Below, piece by piece: positions 1 through 8,271 of a stretch of 64,000 nt of DNA (position 1 is the first letter of the stretch; every line of letters starts with the position of its first letter). A program made the translations under genes and the position numbers. Under the pieces are notes generated by a model that saw only the letters and a list, made by a program, of their open reading frames with translations, ran no database searches and had not been told where the DNA came from. Source of the DNA: Actinophytocola sp. (GTDB lineage: Bacteria > Actinomycetota > Actinomycetes > Mycobacteriales > Pseudonocardiaceae); assembly GCA_009377395.1 (NCBI GenBank), contig WHUB01000003.1:31673-95672 (forward strand), read 5' to 3'.

Positions 1-103
1 CGTCATTCTCTGGTGCGAGCCGTTCGTAGTCGACCTGGTGGTCCGGCTCGGTGTGGCTGAACGTCACCGCGGTGACGTCGCTGCCAGCGTGTGATGCTGT
101 CAT
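1..103 (-). CDS. Unidentified protein, N-terminal fragment
   Basis: A reading frame starts at an ATG at position 103 on the minus strand and runs off the left edge, giving 34 residues that begin MTASHAGSDVTAV. A purine-rich ribosome binding site (AAGAAAGG) lies just upstream, and the cspA terminator hairpin sits directly before it, so it is probably its own transcription unit. No domain can be recognised in so short a piece. The start is supported by the binding site; the function is unknown. Confidence 0.5.
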   Translation of the reverse strand, partial: MTASHAGSDVTAVTFSHTEPDHQVDYERLAPEND

Positions 104-125
104 AGGACCTTTCTTTGTGGGGCCG

Positions 126-162
126 CACCGCATGCTCGCGGGATACCCGCGAGCATGCGGTG
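126..162 (-). terminator. Terminator-like hairpin behind cspA
   Basis: A perfect inverted repeat with 17-bp arms and the three-base loop ATA begins 24 bases after the cspA stop. No T-run follows on the minus strand, which is common for actinomycete terminators. It separates cspA from the truncated gene at the left edge. Confidence 0.7.
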
Positions 163-185
163 TGAATCTCGGCAGGGTACGACCG

Positions 186-386
186 TCAGAGGCTGCGTAC
201 CTGGCTCGCCTGCGGGCCCTTGGCGCCCTGCTTGACCTCGAACTCGACCTGCTGGTTCTCTTCGAGGCTACGGAAGCCGGTTCCGTCGATCTCGGAGTAG
301 TGGACGAACACGTCCGGTCCGTCCGCCTGGGCGATGAAGCCGAAGCCCTTCTCCGAGTTGAACCACTTCACGGTTCCCTGTGCCAT
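186..386 (-). CDS. cspA: Cold-shock protein, CspA family
   Basis: This 66-residue protein is a single cold-shock (OB-fold) domain that binds single-stranded RNA and DNA and acts as an RNA chaperone in the cytoplasm. RNP1 (KGFGFI, residues 13-18) and RNP2 (VFVHYS, residues 26-31) are intact, and the length is normal for the family. It opens [17 protein letters not shown], the standard actinobacterial form. An AAGGAG binding site precedes the ATG. The gene has a long leader with a hairpin and is followed by a strong terminator, so it is probably monocistronic. It could equally be named for any of several CspA paralogues. Confidence 0.95.
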   Translation of the reverse strand: MAQGTVKWFNSEKGFGFIAQADGPDVFVHYSEIDGTGFRSLEENQQVEFEVKQGAKGPQASQVRSL

Positions 387-415
387 AACGCTCCTTGTCA
401 GGGTTTTTGATATTC

Positions 416-436
416 AAAAGACCGCCTCGTGCGGTC
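416..436 (-). promoter_or_regulatory. Hairpin plus T-run in the cspA leader
   Basis: On the minus strand a six-pair stem (GACCGC/GCGGTC, loop ACGAG) is followed at once by TTTT, about 30 bases before the cspA start. It looks like a small intrinsic terminator or an RNA structure in the leader. It could instead terminate readthrough from the esterase gene upstream, but then little space would remain for a cspA promoter. Confidence 0.4.
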
Positions 437-624
437 TCGCGGCCGGGTTGACTGACGGCGGCTGCCTTAGCTTGCCCTGCAAGAAGAACAGCGACGCCCG
501 CACCAATAGTTCTGCGCGAGCGTGCCGAGGGTTATGAACACTGACACGAACACTCCAAAACTGCGACCATCTCGACTCTACCGCATCCAGCGCGGGAATG
601 GGTGTTCAGCGGCACACGCACGGG

Positions 625-2904
625 TTACGCCCCTGGTGGGAGCAGGGTGTAGGTGTGGCCGCCCGCGATGACCGGCAGCGTCGCCGCCGCCGGCCCGACG
701 GCCGCGTCGATCGGCCTGCCGTCGCGCAGCACTTGGGTGCCGGGCAGGAACGGCCCCGCCAGCCGCACCGTCCCGTCGCGGTCGGCGGTGGTGTCGACCG
801 TGAGCACCCGCTGGGGGTCCAGTCGTGCCCTGGCGAGATCCAGCTCGACCGACCGGACGTTGGTCAGGCCGAGGTCCAGCCGGTTCGCCACCGGGATCGC
901 CGGGGACCTGCCCCAGGCGCGGTTGAACTCGGTGTAGGGCAGCGGCGCGGCGCCCGCGTCGGTGCCGGACGTGCTCGGCGGGTCGCCGCGCCCGAAGCCA
1001 TGGCTGAACGCGTCGATGCGGGCCTTGGCCGGGAGGTCGGAGCCGTCGGGCCAGCCCGCTCCCGCCGAGGTGTCGGCCGCCGCCAGGTCCGACACCCAGT
1101 AGGCGTGGTCGTGCACGAGACCGAGCGAGGGGTCGTCGCTGGCCGGGACGTGCGCGAACGTGACGTGGTGCGGGTTGCGGTTCACCCGCGCCTCGCCGAG
1201 GAAGTCCGTCGCCATCGGAATGTCGTAGCCGAGCGCGGCCAGCGTGAAGTGCTCGGCGGGCTGGTACACCACGAACCGGAAGCGGTAGCCGAGCTGGTCG
1301 AAGCCGCGCACACCCACCTCGGGCGCGCCGAGGTTCTGGGCCCGCGGCCCGACGAACGGCACGAGCTGGTCCTCACCGGCGACGACGTTGAGGTAGGGCA
1401 GGTTGCGGGCGTTCTCGAGCCACAGGTTCGTCAGCGTCTCGATTCCACCGGTCGGCGCGGCGGGTGGCAGCCAGATCCCGTCCCCGGGCGGCCCGACGGT
1501 GCTGAACGCCTTGCCGAACAGGTCCGGGTAGAGCGTGCCGAGCCGGTACGTCGCGTAGCCGCCCATCGAGTAGCCGCTGATCGCCGCGCGATGCGGGTCG
1601 AGCGTGAAGTGGCGGGCGATGTCGTTCCACATTTCGAACACATCGAACTCGGCCTCGTGCTGGTACCAGCCGTCGGGGCCGCGCGAGAGGCTGGTGGCGA
1701 CGATGTTGTCGCGCTGCTCGCCGATCTGCTGGATGCCGGTGCTGCCGTTGTACTGCCAGTAGTGCTGGCCGAGCGAGTGCAGCGCCAGCGTCAGCCCGGC
1801 CGGGGTGCCCGGCTCGTAGTCGCGCGGGACGTAGAGGCTGTAGGGCTGGAGCTGCCCCCGGTACTGCGGGAACTCGGCTTCCCGGCCCTCGCCGAGGTCG
1901 AGTCTGCTCGGGAACATCCGGATCGTGGTGCCGTACTCGGGCACCGAGTCGCGCCGCACCCCGGCGTCGAGCGCGTCGAAGTCGATCGGCTGCGAGTACC
2001 GGGCCGGCTCGTGTGCCGCCAGCGCCTCGGCCTGCCGGGTGTCCGGCGGCGTGTTCTCGCCGACCACCGGCTCGTCGTACCGGAATGCCAGGTTGAGGAT
2101 GCCGGACGGCTCCGGGTCGAGCGGGCCCGCGCCGCCCGGCGCGGAGTCGTCCGCGCTGAGCTGCGGCTTCAGCCAGCCGCCGGTGTCGCGGTCGTACAGC
2201 CCGGTGGCCACCGTCGTCTCCCAGCTGCCGCTCGGGTCGCTGACGTCGCGGGGCACCGTGATGGTCAGCTGGTTGGCTTCGAGGTCGGTGCGGATGTCCA
2301 CCGGGGTGGTGCCGCCGGTCGCCGAGGTGTGCTCGGCGCCGGTGCCCCAGGCCGTGACGACCTCGTCGGTGCCGGGGAACGGCGTGCCGGGGTCGCGCGG
2401 CAGCCGGTCCATGCCGGTGGTGTCGTCGTGGTCGGTGTCGAAGGCGATCGCGGCGATGGTGGAGTCGCGTTCGAGCAGCGTGTTGAAGGTGAGGCGGTAG
2501 GTCACCCGGTGCTGCCCGGTGGCGATGCGGAACTCGACCAGGTCGGCTGCGTTGCCGCCGTAGCGGGCGTCGTCGGTCGGGTAGCTGACGTCACCGGCGC
2601 AGGCCGACTGCGACGTCGCTCCGCCGCCGTCGGAGTTGCTGCCACAGTCGTCGTAGAGGAAGTCCTGGTAGAGGTACTCGCCGTCGCGGTAGGCGTCGGT
2701 GCCGGACACCAGCATCGGGTCGGCGTCGAAGCGCGGGTCGCGGTTCTGCAGGAGCGGCGCGTCCGGCGGCGGCGCGTAGAGGACGGCGGGGCCCGGGCGC
2801 TCGCCGGAGTCGGCCGGGGGCGGTGACGGCTGGGCGGCCACGGGTGCCGGGCCGGTCAGCAGGGTGAGTAATGCCGCGATGATGCCGATCCGCGCGAGTC
2901 GCAT
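625..2904 (-). CDS. Secreted alpha/beta-hydrolase esterase with N-terminal beta domain
   Basis: This 759-residue protein starts with a Sec signal peptide (about residues 1-24, ending PVAA). Residues about 100-290 resemble a beta-sandwich of the kind found in glucodextranase or DOMON-like modules. From about 350 an alpha/beta-hydrolase follows, with nucleophile motif GYSMGG (Ser446), likely acid Asp512 in GEDQLVP and likely base His552 in PAEHFTL. This suggests an extracellular esterase or peptidase of the S9/PHB-depolymerase type; the substrate cannot be told. It lies 39 bases downstream of the HxlR regulator on the same strand and may be co-transcribed with it. Confidence 0.8.
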   Translation of the reverse strand: MRLARIGIIAALLTLLTGPAPVAAQPSPPPADSGERPGPAVLYAPPPDAPLLQNRDPRFDADPMLVSGTDAYRDGEYLYQDFLYDDCGSNSDGGGATSQSACAGDVSYPTDDARYGGNAADLVEFRIATGQHRVTYRLTFNTLLERDSTIAAIAFDTDHDDTTGMDRLPRDPGTPFPGTDEVVTAWGTGAEHTSATGGTTPVDIRTDLEANQLTITVPRDVSDPSGSWETTVATGLYDRDTGGWLKPQLSADDSAPGGAGPLDPEPSGILNLAFRYDEPVVGENTPPDTRQAEALAAHEPARYSQPIDFDALDAGVRRDSVPEYGTTIRMFPSRLDLGEGREAEFPQYRGQLQPYSLYVPRDYEPGTPAGLTLALHSLGQHYWQYNGSTGIQQIGEQRDNIVATSLSRGPDGWYQHEAEFDVFEMWNDIARHFTLDPHRAAISGYSMGGYATYRLGTLYPDLFGKAFSTVGPPGDGIWLPPAAPTGGIETLTNLWLENARNLPYLNVVAGEDQLVPFVGPRAQNLGAPEVGVRGFDQLGYRFRFVVYQPAEHFTLAALGYDIPMATDFLGEARVNRNPHHVTFAHVPASDDPSLGLVHDHAYWVSDLAAADTSAGAGWPDGSDLPAKARIDAFSHGFGRGDPPSTSGTDAGAAPLPYTEFNRAWGRSPAIPVANRLDLGLTNVRSVELDLARARLDPQRVLTVDTTADRDGTVRLAGPFLPGTQVLRDGRPIDAAVGPAAATLPVIAGGHTYTLLPPGA

Positions 2905-2943
2905 TCGTGGATCGTGGCACCTTGATCGGGAGAGCTGTAGAGA

Positions 2944-3579
2944 TCAGCGCACAGAGTTCGTTGTGCCCAGCGCACAACTCAGCGCGGTGTCGCCCTTCAC
3001 CGTGACCTCGCCGTGGGCCACGGCGTCGGACAGCCGGGTGTCCCCGCGCGCGAGCGCGGCGGCGGTCGCGGTGTCCAGCCGCACCGTGGCGTCGGGCTCG
3101 GTGTCCTCGCCGGTGAACGTGACGCCGCCGGGGCCGATGCGCAGGCTCCAGTCGTGCTCGTCGAGCAGCACCCGGACCGTGCCCGTCGCACTCCCGGCCG
3201 CCTGCCGCAGGGCGGTGGCGAGCGGGATCGCGAACCAGTGCCCGCGCAGCGCGTCGGTCGGATCGGCCTCGCTGAGCAGGGCCGATCCCCAGCTCGCCAG
3301 CCCGGCGAGCACCGGAACCAGCTCGTGCCCGCGCGGGGTCAGCTCGTACACCCAGACCGGGACGCTCAGCCGTCGCCGGGTCACCAGGCCGTTCGCCTCC
3401 ATGTCCTTGAGCCGCGCCGCGAGCACGTCGGTGCTGATGCCGGGCAGGTCGGCGTGCAGGTCGGTGTAGCGGCGCGGCCCGAGCGCCAGCTCGCGCACGA
3501 TCAGCAGCGCCCAGCGTTCGCCGATGACGTCGAGCGTCCGGGCGACGGGGCAGTAGTGCGCATAGCTGCGACGCGACAT
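2944..3579 (-). CDS. HxlR-family regulator with C-terminal SCP2-like domain
   Basis: This 211-residue protein has a winged-helix HxlR domain (about residues 8-100, with CPVARTLDVIGERWALLIVR) and a C-terminal sterol-carrier-like domain (about 115-205), a combination typical of actinobacterial HxlR proteins. I chose the ATG at 3579 because HxlR proteins begin close to the conserved cysteine; a longer frame to 3693 would run through the divergent promoter. It is divergent from alaA, with inverted repeats between them, so it probably controls itself and alaA, and perhaps the esterase behind it. The ligand is unknown. Confidence 0.85.
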   Translation of the reverse strand: MSRRSYAHYCPVARTLDVIGERWALLIVRELALGPRRYTDLHADLPGISTDVLAARLKDMEANGLVTRRRLSVPVWVYELTPRGHELVPVLAGLASWGSALLSEADPTDALRGHWFAIPLATALRQAAGSATGTVRVLLDEHDWSLRIGPGGVTFTGEDTEPDATVRLDTATAAALARGDTRLSDAVAHGEVTVKGDTALSCALGTTNSVR

Positions 3580-3608
3580 GCGCACCAGGCTAGCGGAGGA
3601 GTTGGACC

Positions 3609-3636
3609 TTCCAAGCAGTGGCTTGGAAATACCAAG
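3609..3636. promoter_or_regulatory. Nested inverted repeats, likely HxlR operator
   Basis: Between the divergent HxlR and alaA genes, TTCCAAGC (3609-3616) pairs with GCTTGGAA (3621-3628), and the second arm's CTTGG (3622-3626) also pairs with CCAAG (3632-3636). Three CCAAG-type half-sites within 28 bases fit a dimeric winged-helix regulator. Binding by the neighbouring HxlR protein is inferred from position only. Confidence 0.55.
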
Positions 3637-3670
3637 TACGCTGCCGCATGACACCGATGAGGAGGGCCAG

Positions 3671-4879
3671 ATGGAGTTCAGGCAGTCGAGCAAGCTCGCG
3701 GGCGTCTGCTACGAGATCAGGGGACCGGTCGTCGAGCAGGCGAACGCGCTCGAGGCGGCGGGCCACTCGGTGCTGCGGCTGAACACCGGCAACCCGGCCC
3801 CGTTCGGCTTCGAGGTGCCCGGCCCGATCCTGGACGCCATGACGCGCAGCCTCGGGACCTCGCACGGCTACGGCGACTCGCGCGGCCTGCTCTCGGCGCG
3901 CCAGGCCGTCGCGGCGCACTACCGGCGGCGCGGCTTCGGCGAGATCGGCGCCGAGGACGTCTATCTCGGCAACGGCGTCTCCGAGCTGGCCACCATGGCG
4001 ATCCACGCGCTCGTCGACAGTGGTGACGAGGTGCTGGTGCCGAGCCCGGACTATCCGCTGTGGACGGCGGTGACGCGGATGTCCGGCGGCACGGCGGTGC
4101 ACTACCGCTGCGACGAGGCCGCCGACTGGCAGCCCGACCTCGCCGACATCGCCGCGAAGATCACCGACCGCACCAAGGCCATCGTGGTCATCAACCCGAA
4201 CAACCCGACCGGCGCGGTCTACTCCGATGAGCTGCTGCGCGGCATCGCCGAGCTGGCGCGCAGGCACAACCTGATGGTGCTCGCCGACGAGGTCTACGAC
4301 CGCATCGTCTACGACGGCGCGACGCACCATCACATCGGCGCCCTCGCGCCCGACGTCGTCTGCCTGACGTTCGCCGGGCTGTCCAAGAGTCACCGGGTCG
4401 CCGGGTTCCGCTCCGGCTGGCTGGTGGCGTCCGGTCCGCGCGACCACGCCAAGGACTACCTCGAGGGGCTGACCATGCTCGCCGGGATGCGGCTGTGCCC
4501 CAACGGGCCGGCGCAGCACGCCATCGAGGCCGCGCTCGGCGACGACTCCATCGACGCGCTGGTCGCCGACGGCGGCAGGCTCGCGCGGCAGCGGGACCGC
4601 GCCTGGCAGGTGCTCAACGAGATTCCCGGCGTGTCCTGTGTCAAGCCGCGCGGGGCGCTGTACGCGTTCGCCCGTATCGACCTCGGCGTGCACCGCATCC
4701 ACGACGATGAGAAGTTCGTCTACGACCTGCTGCTGCGGGAGAAGATCCACATCGTGCAGGGGACCGGGTTCAACTGGGACCGCCCCGACCACTTCCGCAT
4801 CATCACGCTGCCGGAGGCCGACGAGCTGGAGACCGCCATCCGGCGGATCGGCCGGTTCCTCGACGGCTACAGCCAGTAG
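3671..4879 (+). CDS. alaA: Alanine transaminase AlaA-type, class I aminotransferase
   Basis: This 402-residue, fold-type I PLP enzyme matches AlaA along its length: SSKLAGVCYEIRGPV at the start, NTGNPAPFGFEVP, GNGVSELA, INPNNPTGAVYS, and the Schiff-base lysine Lys239 in GLSKSHRVAGFR; Asp206 in LADEVYD should bind the pyridine nitrogen. It should interconvert pyruvate and glutamate with alanine and 2-oxoglutarate. The ATG at 3671 follows GAGGAGGG and starts at the conserved N-terminus; the longer frame from 3578 would cross the operator. It faces the DUF1906 gene tail to tail with one base between them. Confidence 0.9.
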   Translation: MEFRQSSKLAGVCYEIRGPVVEQANALEAAGHSVLRLNTGNPAPFGFEVPGPILDAMTRSLGTSHGYGDSRGLLSARQAVAAHYRRRGFGEIGAEDVYLGNGVSELATMAIHALVDSGDEVLVPSPDYPLWTAVTRMSGGTAVHYRCDEAADWQPDLADIAAKITDRTKAIVVINPNNPTGAVYSDELLRGIAELARRHNLMVLADEVYDRIVYDGATHHHIGALAPDVVCLTFAGLSKSHRVAGFRSGWLVASGPRDHAKDYLEGLTMLAGMRLCPNGPAQHAIEAALGDDSIDALVADGGRLARQRDRAWQVLNEIPGVSCVKPRGALYAFARIDLGVHRIHDDEKFVYDLLLREKIHIVQGTGFNWDRPDHFRIITLPEADELETAIRRIGRFLDGYSQ

Positions 4880-4880
4880 A

Positions 4881-6191
4881 TCAGCAGCGCCGGATCGGCT
4901 CGCTGAAACCGTGTCGTGCCGGTGTGGCCAGGTAGTAGTCGCTGATCCAGGCGCCGCCTCGCAGCTTGTTCCACACCGGGTCGCCGAAGATGTTCTCGCC
5001 GCGTCGCTGGCAGACCACCTTGGCCAGGCCGCCGCGGTACATCACGCCGACGAGCGCGTGCCCGGTGCCCGGCCCGGAGCGCTTGTTGACCCGGTGGGTC
5101 CGCTTGACCTGGTACGGGTAGCTGCAGCGCGGCAGTGACTCGTTGAAGCCGCTGCCGGTGGTGACGAACCCGTTCGAGACGTAGGTGCCGTTGGCGAGCA
5201 GGTTCCACACCCGGGTGCCCGCGGCCTTGCCGCCGCGCCGCTGGCAGACGACGCCGACCTTCGAGCCCGGCCGGTAGCTGTCGATGACCTTCGACTTCGT
5301 CGTCGGGTGGTTGCGGCCCTTCAGCGGCACCGGGCTGACCACCCGGACCTGCCTCGCCACCGTCGCCACCGGCGCCCGGAACCGGTTGCTGTCGATGATC
5401 ATCGCGGCGCCGCCGTGCGTCTCCGCGTGCGGGCCGAGGAACTGCTTGCCGCGCTGACCGGCCGACCACTGCCGGCTGGCGAGGCCGTACATGTCGCGCA
5501 CCGTCGCGTCGCCGTCCCACTGCGCCACCCAGATCGAGTCCGGGCGCGCGTACGCGGGGGAGCGGTGGGCGCCGCCGAGGTGGATGCCGCCCGAGCCGCC
5601 GGAGACGTACACCCCGGAGAGGTAGCCGCGCTGGTGCAGCCCGGCGGTCCAGCCGGAGATGTAGCGCAGCACCGCCGTGCGGCAGCCGTCGTCCGATGTG
5701 GGGTAGGACTCGATGTCGAGGTAGAGCGCGCTGCCCGGCAGCAGGCCGAGCCGTGCCGAGCGCTTCACCGCGTGCGCCGCCGAGCGCCGTCCCTGTGCCC
5801 GCGCCCGCTCCGGCGAGATCAGGTACTTCTTCGCGTCGGCGCGGCACGGCGCCTGTTTGCCGGTGTAGACGGGGACCAGCCGGTAGCGCATCGCGGTGGC
5901 GCGGTGCACCCAGCGCTTGTTCAGGTGCTGCTGGCTGCACGCCCGCGTCGGGCCGCCGATGTAGATGCCGACGCCGTTGTAGCGGGAGGAGCGCCACTTG
6001 CTCATCGTCGACAGCGGCGGCGCGGAGCAGGTGTCGAAGGCGTGGCCGGAGAAGTGCGTCATCGTTGCCCGCTCGGGGTAGTGAACGGGCGTCGCGGGCG
6101 TGGCCAGCGCGGCGGGCGCTGGCAGCAGGGTCAGGGTCACGGCGGAGACGAGGACGAGCGCGACCCTGGGGATGACGCGACGACCATTCAT
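4881..6191 (-). CDS. Secreted DUF1906 (glycoside-hydrolase-like) protein with two C-terminal SH3-like repeats
   Basis: This 436-residue protein has a signal peptide (about 1-30, ending ALATPA). Residues about 40-250 form a DUF1906 / Rv2525c-like TIM-barrel domain (GVGIYIGGP, LYLDIESYP, DSIWVAQWDGD) related to GH25 lysozymes. Two C-terminal repeats each hold CQRRG followed by a W-x-L-x-x-G-x-(W/Y) pattern, resembling SH3 wall-binding modules. The acidic residues in LDIES fit a catalytic or vestigial active site. A role in cell-wall remodelling is likely but unproven. It follows the TetR gene by 70 bases on the same strand. Confidence 0.8.
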   Translation of the reverse strand: MNGRRVIPRVALVLVSAVTLTLLPAPAALATPATPVHYPERATMTHFSGHAFDTCSAPPLSTMSKWRSSRYNGVGIYIGGPTRACSQQHLNKRWVHRATAMRYRLVPVYTGKQAPCRADAKKYLISPERARAQGRRSAAHAVKRSARLGLLPGSALYLDIESYPTSDDGCRTAVLRYISGWTAGLHQRGYLSGVYVSGGSGGIHLGGAHRSPAYARPDSIWVAQWDGDATVRDMYGLASRQWSAGQRGKQFLGPHAETHGGAAMIIDSNRFRAPVATVARQVRVVSPVPLKGRNHPTTKSKVIDSYRPGSKVGVVCQRRGGKAAGTRVWNLLANGTYVSNGFVTTGSGFNESLPRCSYPYQVKRTHRVNKRSGPGTGHALVGVMYRGGLAKVVCQRRGENIFGDPVWNKLRGGAWISDYYLATPARHGFSEPIRRC

Positions 6192-6261
6192 ATCGCCATG
6201 ATCGACATGGGGTTGTTGATCAAGTGGGATGCGTGGCGGCGTTGCGGCAGGGTTCCCTCGA

Positions 6262-6915
6262 TCAAGGGACAGGATCGCCGCCGCGCGGCTGACGGATACC
6301 GTCGAAGGCCACCTTCGTCACGGCGTCGGCCAGCGTGGCGCTGTTCGCGCCGTTGCGCGGCTTGTACCACTCGATCAGCGAGTTGACCATGCCGAACAGC
6401 AGCCGCGCGGTGATCGCGGGATCGACGTCCGGCCGGATGTCACCCTCGGCCTCGGCCTGCGCCACCAGCCGCGCGACCAGCCGGTCGAACTCGCGCCGCT
6501 TGGCGAGTGCGGCGCGCTCCACCTTGGTGTTACCGCGCACCCGCAGCAGCAACGTGACGTAGAGCAGCCGCTCGGACAGCACCAGCACGCTGCCCCTGAC
6601 CAGGTGTTCCAGCTTGTCGATCGCCCTGCCGTCGAGCTGTTCGGTCTCGTCGGCGACGGCGAACAGGCCGTCGAGCGCGCGCCCGGTGGCCAGCCGCAGG
6701 AGTTCTTCCTTGCCCGAGACGTGGTGGTAGATCGCGGACTTGGTGATGCCGAGCTTGCGGGCGAGGTCGTCCATGCTGGTGCCGTCGTAGCCGCGCTCGT
6801 AGAACAGCCTGGCCGCGACCTGCAACAGCGAGTCGAGGTCGTAGCCGGGACGTCCCCGGCGCCTGCCGGTCGTCGCGCGCGACTTACCCCCGCGCGCGTC
6901 TTCCGCCGTCGTCAT
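6262..6915 (-). CDS. TetR/AcrR-family regulator
   Basis: This 217-residue protein carries a TetR helix-turn-helix at about residues 28-75 (LFYERGYDGTSMDDLARKLG followed by AIYHHVSGKEELL) and a divergent ligand domain. It lies 58 bases downstream of the MFS gene on the same strand, separated only by a 21-bp tandem repeat, so it probably represses an operon that includes the transporter. No clear operator was found in the short gaps nearby. The ligand is unknown. Confidence 0.85.
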   Translation of the reverse strand: MTTAEDARGGKSRATTGRRRGRPGYDLDSLLQVAARLFYERGYDGTSMDDLARKLGITKSAIYHHVSGKEELLRLATGRALDGLFAVADETEQLDGRAIDKLEHLVRGSVLVLSERLLYVTLLLRVRGNTKVERAALAKRREFDRLVARLVAQAEAEGDIRPDVDPAITARLLFGMVNSLIEWYKPRNGANSATLADAVTKVAFDGIRQPRGGDPVP

Positions 6916-6938
6916 ACCGGGAAGTGTCGCACCCCTGC

Positions 6939-7001
6939 GTTGTGTCCTGCGCTCCTGCCGTTGTGTCCCACGCTCAGGCCGTCGTGTTCCGCGTTCGCGC
7001 C
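6939..7001. repeat. Three tandem 21-bp repeats at the MFS/TetR junction
   Basis: Units at 6939-6959, 6960-6980 and 6981-7001 have the form GTYGTGTYCYRCGYTC followed by five variable bases ending in CC. Units 1 and 2 agree at 17 of 21 positions and units 2 and 3 at 15. The third unit encodes the last residues of the MFS transporter and the second contains its stop codon. A weak further copy may lie at about 6918-6938. Confidence 0.75.
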
Positions 7002-8233
7002 ACGAATGCGGCGCCGAGGACGACCAGGGCCAGCACTCCGGCTCCGATGTTGAGGACGCCGTACCCCCAGAACGCGACGACTCCGCCGCCCGCCGCGCCC
7101 GCGACGGCGGCGAACAGCCCCATCGCCATGTCGGACGCGCCCTGCGTGGCGGGCCGCTCGGCGAACGGCACGACGTCGACCAGCAGCGCCGACCCCGCGA
7201 CGAGGCTGCACGACCACCCGAGCCCCAGCAGGAACAGCCCCACGGTCAGCCCGGCCGAGTGCCCCTCGGGCGCGCTACCCGCCAGCGTCACCGCCGCCAG
7301 CAGCAGGATCGAACCGATGGCGAGCATCGGCGCCCGCCCGAGCCGGTCGGCCAGCCAGCCGACCAGCGGCGAGAACGCGAACATGCCCAGCACGTGCACG
7401 CTGATCACGAACCCGATCACGGTCAGCGTGGCGCCGCCGTGGTTCATGTGCACCGGGGTCATCACCATCACCGAGAGCATCACGCTGTGCGAGACCGCGA
7501 TGGCGACGACCGCCGCGAGCGCCTTGGGATGTTCGAGCAGCACTGTCCACACCCGTCGCAGGCCGACCCGCGATGTGGTGTCCTCACCTCGCGCCGCGGC
7601 GTGCTCGCGGGCGAGCAGCAACGGGTCCGGCCGCAGGAACAGCCACAGCACGCCGGTGCCCGCCGCGACGGCGACCAGCCCCAGCACGAAGACGCCGGTG
7701 ATCTCCGGGACGCCGAGCCAGCGCGCCACGACCGCGCCGGGGCCGGTGAGGTTCGGCCCGAGCACCGCGCCCAGCGTGGTCGCCCACACGACGGTGGCGA
7801 GCGCGCGGGCACGCTTGCCGGGCTCGGCGAGGTCGGTCGCGGCGTACCGGGCCTGGCTGTTGGCCGCCGTCGCCCAGCCGATCGCGAACGTCCCGGCGAG
7901 CAGCGCCGAGAACGACTCGACGATGCCCGCCAGCACGCACAGCCCCGAGCCGAGCGCGCCGAGGCCGTACCCGGCGACCAGGCCGGCCCGCCTGCCGCGC
8001 ACGGCCATCAGCCGCGCGAGCACGAAGGCGCCCGCCGCGGCGCCGACGACCTGGGCCGTCTGCGCCAGGCCCGCCAGCGCCGAGGAGCCGAGGATGTGCT
8101 CGGCGAGCAGCACCGCGACGGCCGCGCCCGAGGTGACGGCGATCCCGCCGAGCGCCTGGCCGGCGACCAGCGTGCGGATCGTCCTGCGCTGGATCGCGGC
8201 GGTGCCCGGCGCGACGACGTCCTGAGTGGTCAC
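6974..8233 (-). CDS. MFS transporter, probable drug/proton exporter
   Basis: This 419-residue membrane protein has about 12 predicted helices in two halves, with a central cytoplasmic loop near residues 210-235. Its opening (AIQRRTIRTLVAGQALGGIAV) and small-residue-rich helices fit actinobacterial major facilitator exporters. The GTG start at 8233 is preceded by GGACAG. It stands 38 bases behind the ZIP gene and ahead of a TetR gene, so it may belong to one minus-strand transcript of multicopper oxidase, ZIP, MFS and TetR. The substrate is unknown. Its 3' end lies inside the 21-bp tandem repeat. Confidence 0.85.
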   Translation of the reverse strand: MTTQDVVAPGTAAIQRRTIRTLVAGQALGGIAVTSGAAVAVLLAEHILGSSALAGLAQTAQVVGAAAGAFVLARLMAVRGRRAGLVAGYGLGALGSGLCVLAGIVESFSALLAGTFAIGWATAANSQARYAATDLAEPGKRARALATVVWATTLGAVLGPNLTGPGAVVARWLGVPEITGVFVLGLVAVAAGTGVLWLFLRPDPLLLAREHAAARGEDTTSRVGLRRVWTVLLEHPKALAAVVAIAVSHSVMLSVMVMTPVHMNHGGATLTVIGFVISVHVLGMFAFSPLVGWLADRLGRAPMLAIGSILLLAAVTLAGSAPEGHSAGLTVGLFLLGLGWSCSLVAGSALLVDVVPFAERPATQGASDMAMGLFAAVAGAAGGGVVAFWGYGVLNIGAGVLALVVLGAAFVARTRNTTA

Positions 8234-8271
8234 CTGTCCATATCACCACATTTCGGGCATGCGGTGTTGGC

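Noticed and set aside
598..2826. 742-codon open frame on the plus strand opposite the esterase
   Set aside because: It is the antisense shadow of a secreted hydrolase with a signal peptide and an intact GYSMGG motif; the shadow is Arg/Val-rich with no domain.
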